NCBI GenBank assembly: GCA_947311265.1
Contig: CAMZKQ010000085.1
Coordinates: 1 to 36,078 of the forward strand
Source of the DNA: an uncultured Chlorobiota bacterium
GTDB lineage: Bacteria; Bacteroidota; Bacteroidia; Bacteroidales; JAADGE01
DNA: 36,078 nucleotides
Reading direction: 5' to 3'
Part shown: positions 33,327-36,078 of the stretch, piece by piece
How the letters are laid out: each line of letters begins with the position of its first letter
Position numbering within the stretch: position 1 is the first letter of the stretch
Notes under the pieces: generated by a model
Databases searched by the model: none
What the model was told of the DNA's origin: nothing
The model's input: the letters and a program-made list of their open reading frames with translations, nothing else
Made by a program: the position numbers and the translations under genes

Positions 33327-33967
33327 TTAGCCCTCACAAAAGGGTTATTCTGCCTTTCAAAGCCTATTGTTGTTGTATCGCCATGCCCGGGATATACGGT
33401 GTAGTCATCGGGCAATTGGTACAATTTTGCCTTGATGCTTTCCACTAGCTGTGTATGGTTGCCACCGGGTAAGTCGGTTCTGCCAATGCTGCCTTTAAAT
33501 AATACGTCGCCTGAAATTACGGCTTTTGCTGCGTGCGAAACAAAAACGATATGCCCCGGAGTATGCCCGGGAACAAACAGAATTTCTAGTTCTGAATTTC
33601 CAAAGGAAATTTTGTCGCCTTCTGCAAGGTATTTCCCAATTTCAGGAATGCTTTGCCCAGAAATACCAAAACGTTTGCAAGAAATTTCAAAACCTTGGTG
33701 GATAAACTCTTCCTCCTTATGTGCTTCCATTTCTAAATCAAACATTTGTGCCACATAATTTGCACCAAATATATGGTCTAAATGGCAATGGGTTTGTAAA
33801 AGGCGAACGGGTTTTAACTTATTCGTTTGTAGGAAATTCATTAACTTTACATTTTCCTCTTCCGAAAAACAACCGGGGTCAATGATTACACATTCGCCAG
33901 TTTCGTCTGCAAGCACAGAGGTATTTTGATGAAATGGACCGAACGTTAAAACGTGTATTTTTACCAT
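33323..33967 (-). CDS. MBL-fold metallohydrolase, glyoxalase II-like
   Basis: A 214-residue metallo-beta-lactamase-fold hydrolase. The metal-binding motif is T-H60-C-H62-L-D64-H65. V-P-G-H-T-P-G-H, A-V-I-S-G-D-V-L-F and a late Y-P-G-H-G-D-T-T complete the dinuclear metal site, the pattern of the GloB/YcbL group. It probably cleaves a small thioester or related substrate in the cytoplasm; the specific substrate is unknown. It follows the small outer-membrane protein gene by 21 bases on the same strand and ends four bases inside the converging SDR gene. Confidence 0.92.
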   Translation of the reverse strand: MVKIHVLTFGPFHQNTSVLADETGECVIIDPGCFSEEENVKLMNFLQTNKLKPVRLLQTHCHLDHIFGANYVAQMFDLEMEAHKEEEFIHQGFEISCKRFGISGQSIPEIGKYLAEGDKISFGNSELEILFVPGHTPGHIVFVSHAAKAVISGDVLFKGSIGRTDLPGGNHTQLVESIKAKLYQLPDDYTVYPGHGDTTTIGFERQNNPFVRAN

Positions 33968-33988
33968 AAAAAAATAAAATTATCCTAA

Positions 33989-34462
33989 TTAAAAAGAGTA
34001 GCCTAAACTCATAGACACTAAAAATGTATTTACTCCTATCTTAAAAAGGAAACCGCCTGCTGGCTTTTGGTAGCGATAGCCAACATAAGCCAGTGGAGCT
34101 GGAACATAAATATCAGTAGCCTTCTTCATTTCGACTAGATTTTGCATACCTAGTGCAACTTCGGTATGGTGTGCACTAGCAGTATTAAAAACCGCATGTG
34201 CAGCTACCGGGAAATGTAGCAGTAAGTCTGGTCCAAAAAAATAGGACGAGAAAACACCAGCACCAGCACTTATATTTATATCCGTATTCTTAATTTGTGC
34301 AATATTTCTTTCGTAAACAATATCAGTCATATTAAAAAGAAGTAGCGATGCTGTGTGGGAGTAAATACTATTTTTTACATTTGCTCCTACAAATTCCTGT
34401 GCATTTGCCGAACTGCCTACAAAAAGAGAGGTAACTAAAAATAAGAAGAACAATTTTTTCAT
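33989..34462 (-). CDS. small exported protein, probable outer-membrane beta-strand protein, family unknown
   Basis: I place the start at the ATG at 34462, which gives a clean signal peptide (M-K-K-L-F-F-L-F-L-V-T-S-L-F-V-G-S-S-A-N-A, cut before Q). An upstream in-frame start at 34531 would add 23 residues ahead of the signal and would lie before the promoter box at 34497-34504, so it is rejected. The mature part is about 136 residues with alternating aromatic/hydrophobic strands. It ends S-M-S-L-G-Y-S-F, a terminal phenylalanine as in outer-membrane barrels. Too short for a large barrel; I do not recognise a family. Probably co-transcribed with the MBL hydrolase. Confidence 0.72.
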   Translation of the reverse strand: MKKLFFLFLVTSLFVGSSANAQEFVGANVKNSIYSHTASLLLFNMTDIVYERNIAQIKNTDINISAGAGVFSSYFFGPDLLLHFPVAAHAVFNTASAHHTEVALGMQNLVEMKKATDIYVPAPLAYVGYRYQKPAGGFLFKIGVNTFLVSMSLGYSF

Positions 34463-34496
34463 AAATGTTATATTTTTAATACAAATAATTAGGTTA

Positions 34497-34504
34497 CAAA
34501 CATA
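34497..34504 (-). promoter_or_regulatory. Bacteroidota -7 box (TAtgTTTG) for the small exported protein / MBL unit
   Basis: A full TAnnTTTG match on the minus strand 35 bases before the ATG at 34462. A TTTG at about 34529-34532 on the same strand could be the -33 element, but the spacing (24 bases) is slightly long. Confidence 0.4.
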
Positions 34505-34567
34505 GCGATTAGATTTTAATATATAAAACAAAAATTAACCTAATTAAAATAATTTGGAAAATTTTAA

Positions 34568-34575
34568 TAAATTTG
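34568..34575 (+). promoter_or_regulatory. Bacteroidota -7 box (TAaaTTTG) for the Omp28-like gene
   Basis: A full TAnnTTTG match 27 bases before the ATG at 34603, in the 140-base divergent spacer that also holds the leftward box at 34497-34504. Confidence 0.4.
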
Positions 34576-34602
34576 CTAAAATCTCACTTTATACATATTC
34601 CT

Positions 34603-36078
34603 ATGAAAAAGATATACCTTATCCTCCTTACCCTTTTTGCAAGTTATGGATTAGCTACGGCACAAACCCTAGTCAGTACCGAAGTGCAAAACAAAGTCGC
34701 TATCCTAGAAGAATACACCGGCATATATTGCGTCTATTGCCCAGAAGGGCATGCCATTGGCAACGCCTTGGTAGCCAATAATTCAGGAAAAGTACTCCTT
34801 GTAAATATCCATACAGGCGGCTTTGCAGCCCCCTCTGCTGGCGACCCCGATTTCAGAACCACTTACGGCGATGGAGTAGCAGCAATTTCGGCACTTACAG
34901 GCTACCCATCAGGGAGTGTAAATAGGCATTTGTTCCCCGGGTTTGCAAGCAATGGAGGCACTGCCATGGACAGGGGCAGCTGGACAGCCGCTGCTGCTCA
35001 AATCATGGACGAAGTATCGCCAGTAAATGTAGGCGTTTCCTCGCAGTACAACAGCAATACCCGAGAATTAACTGTAAATGTAGAACTATATTATACCAGC
35101 AATGCCCCCGACAATACTAACCTAATAAATGTGGCACTAGTGCAAAATGGTATTCTTGGCCCCCAGACTGGCGGCGGTATGGGCGATAATTATGTACACA
35201 ACCACGTATTTAGAGATTACCTCACAGGGCAATGGGGAGATGAGGTAAACACCACCACACAAGGCACATTTATCCAACGCACATATACCTACACAATCCC
35301 AGAAAACTACATTGGTATTCCTTGCATTGCCGAAGATTGCGAAATAGCCGTTTATGTGTCAGAAAGTAATCATAAAGAAATTTATTCAGGAGCAGGTTGC
35401 CACGCCGTAGGCGGTAGCACTTTTGTTACAGGGCACTTTTCAGCACCTACAGCAACTACTGTACAAGGCATTAATGCCACCGAGAGTACTTTCAATTTTA
35501 ATTTTGATAACTATGTAGGCAATAACGAAACATTTAATTTTACATTAGAGCATAACGCACCAGCCTCTTGGGGCGTTTCTTTTTCCGTAAACGGAACAAA
35601 TTATACCAGTAACGCCACCGTTAGTTTAACTAATGCTGCTTTGGCAGATATTTCCATAAAAGTAAGCCCCTCTGCCGAAGCCAGCTTTTCAACCTTTACA
35701 CTAAAAGCAAGTTCCTCCTCAATGCAAGGTGCTCCGGAACTTAGTAGGCAAGTCTTTCTAGTGGCTAATGTTAATGACCTAATTGTTCACAACCAAGGCT
35801 CTTGGAGCAATGGTAACCCTTGGGATTTTGATGAACTTTTCAAAGCTGGGCTTGCCTACTCAGGAACAGCTAACTACGATGCGGTAGATTACAAATTATT
35901 TAAACAAGCGGCTAATGCCGGAATAAATTTCACATCAGTATTCTTTAATGTTGGCTGGACATCACCTGCACTTACCGACGAAAATGTAGCCCTTTTTGAA
36001 ACCTACTTAGACAACGGGGGCAGGCTATTTATCTCTGGGCAAGACCTTGGCTGGGCAACTTGGGACGCACAGGGCAAT
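34603..36078 (+). CDS. Omp28-related secreted protein (3' end outside window)
   Basis: An open frame of 492 codons from the ATG at 34603 to the window edge, without a stop. A signal peptide (M-K-K-I-Y-L-I-L-L-T-L-F-A-S-Y-G-L-A-T-A, cut before Q21) precedes the Omp28 domain. That domain opens with L-E-E-Y-T-G-I-Y-C43-V-Y-C46-P-E-G-H, a thioredoxin-like CxxC segment diagnostic of the family. A further cysteine cluster (P-C-I-A-E-D-C) lies near residue 248. After about residue 280 come beta-sandwich-like repeats. From about residue 405, V-H-N-Q-G-S-W resembles the start of another domain that ends in I-S-G-Q-D-L-G-W at the edge. A T9SS sorting domain may follow but cannot be seen. Likely surface-exposed or outer-membrane associated. 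Confidence 0.87.
   Translation, partial: MKKIYLILLTLFASYGLATAQTLVSTEVQNKVAILEEYTGIYCVYCPEGHAIGNALVANNSGKVLLVNIHTGGFAAPSAGDPDFRTTYGDGVAAISALTGYPSGSVNRHLFPGFASNGGTAMDRGSWTAAAAQIMDEVSPVNVGVSSQYNSNTRELTVNVELYYTSNAPDNTNLINVALVQNGILGPQTGGGMGDNYVHNHVFRDYLTGQWGDEVNTTTQGTFIQRTYTYTIPENYIGIPCIAEDCEIAVYVSESNHKEIYSGAGCHAVGGSTFVTGHFSAPTATTVQGINATESTFNFNFDNYVGNNETFNFTLEHNAPASWGVSFSVNGTNYTSNATVSLTNAALADISIKVSPSAEASFSTFTLKASSSSMQGAPELSRQVFLVANVNDLIVHNQGSWSNGNPWDFDELFKAGLAYSGTANYDAVDYKLFKQAANAGINFTSVFFNVGWTSPALTDENVALFETYLDNGGRLFISGQDLGWATWDAQGN

Noticed and set aside
34463..34531. Longer form of the small exported protein from 34531
   Set aside because: It would bury the signal peptide behind 23 residues, and the promoter box lies downstream of that start.
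34554..34781. Small plus-strand reading frame of 75 codons
   Set aside because: It overlaps the Omp28-like gene in another frame; the 492-codon frame from 34603 has signal peptide and family motif.

Overview
The window is chromosomal DNA from a member of the Bacteroidota. Three things point there: a type IX secretion (T9SS) cargo with a C-terminal YPNP sorting domain, an Omp28-type secreted protein, and recurrent promoter boxes of the Bacteroidota form TAnnTTTG ahead of many genes. The glycyl-tRNA synthetase is of the single-chain type. I cannot name the genus. No tRNA, rRNA, CRISPR array or intact insertion sequence was seen. No gene-free stretch exceeds 300 bases; the longest, 12,094-12,374, holds a decayed gene.

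Layout. 1-6,029: tail of an Rpn/PD-(D/E)XK nuclease-type protein, tsaB (-), then glyS, a methyltransferase, a UbiD-family decarboxylase (frameshifted) and recX (+). 6,057-19,361: a minus-strand surface-polysaccharide locus read leftward from the ABC exporter genes wzm and wzt. It contains five glycosyltransferases of the GT4/GT2 types, one further GT-A-like glycosyltransferase, a sugar-nucleotide epimerase, a hexapeptide acyltransferase, an FkbM methyltransferase, two other methyltransferases and a sulfotransferase. 19,394-22,919: glpD, prmA and trpS (-). 23,016-28,606: pyrH, a large hybrid histidine kinase, a T9SS cargo and an orphan molybdate/tungstate-type permease (+). 28,776-36,078: coaD (+), gcvP (-), an SDR reductase (+), an MBL hydrolase and a small outer-membrane protein (-), and an Omp28-like protein running off the right edge (+).

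The main signal is the state of the polysaccharide locus. It is much richer in A+T than its flanks, and the base-composition break lies inside wzt, between the ATPase domain and the cargo-recognition domain. This suggests that the glycan genes and the matching recognition domain were exchanged together. The locus also carries a frameshifted glycosyltransferase, a frameshifted sulfotransferase, a methyltransferase with an in-frame stop, a 5' glycosyltransferase fragment that has lost its ATG, and a collapsed remnant of an AlbA_2-type regulator. The three frameshifts in the window (one in the UbiD gene outside the locus) each correspond to one base in a homopolymer, so sequencing error must be excluded before calling them decay or phase variation.

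Working together: Wzm/Wzt would export a glycan built by the glycosyltransferases and decorated by methyl, acyl and sulfate groups. In T9SS bacteria such a glycan can anchor secreted cargo, and two probable secreted proteins lie in the same window, but that link is inference. I did not find a convincing new defence or signalling system.
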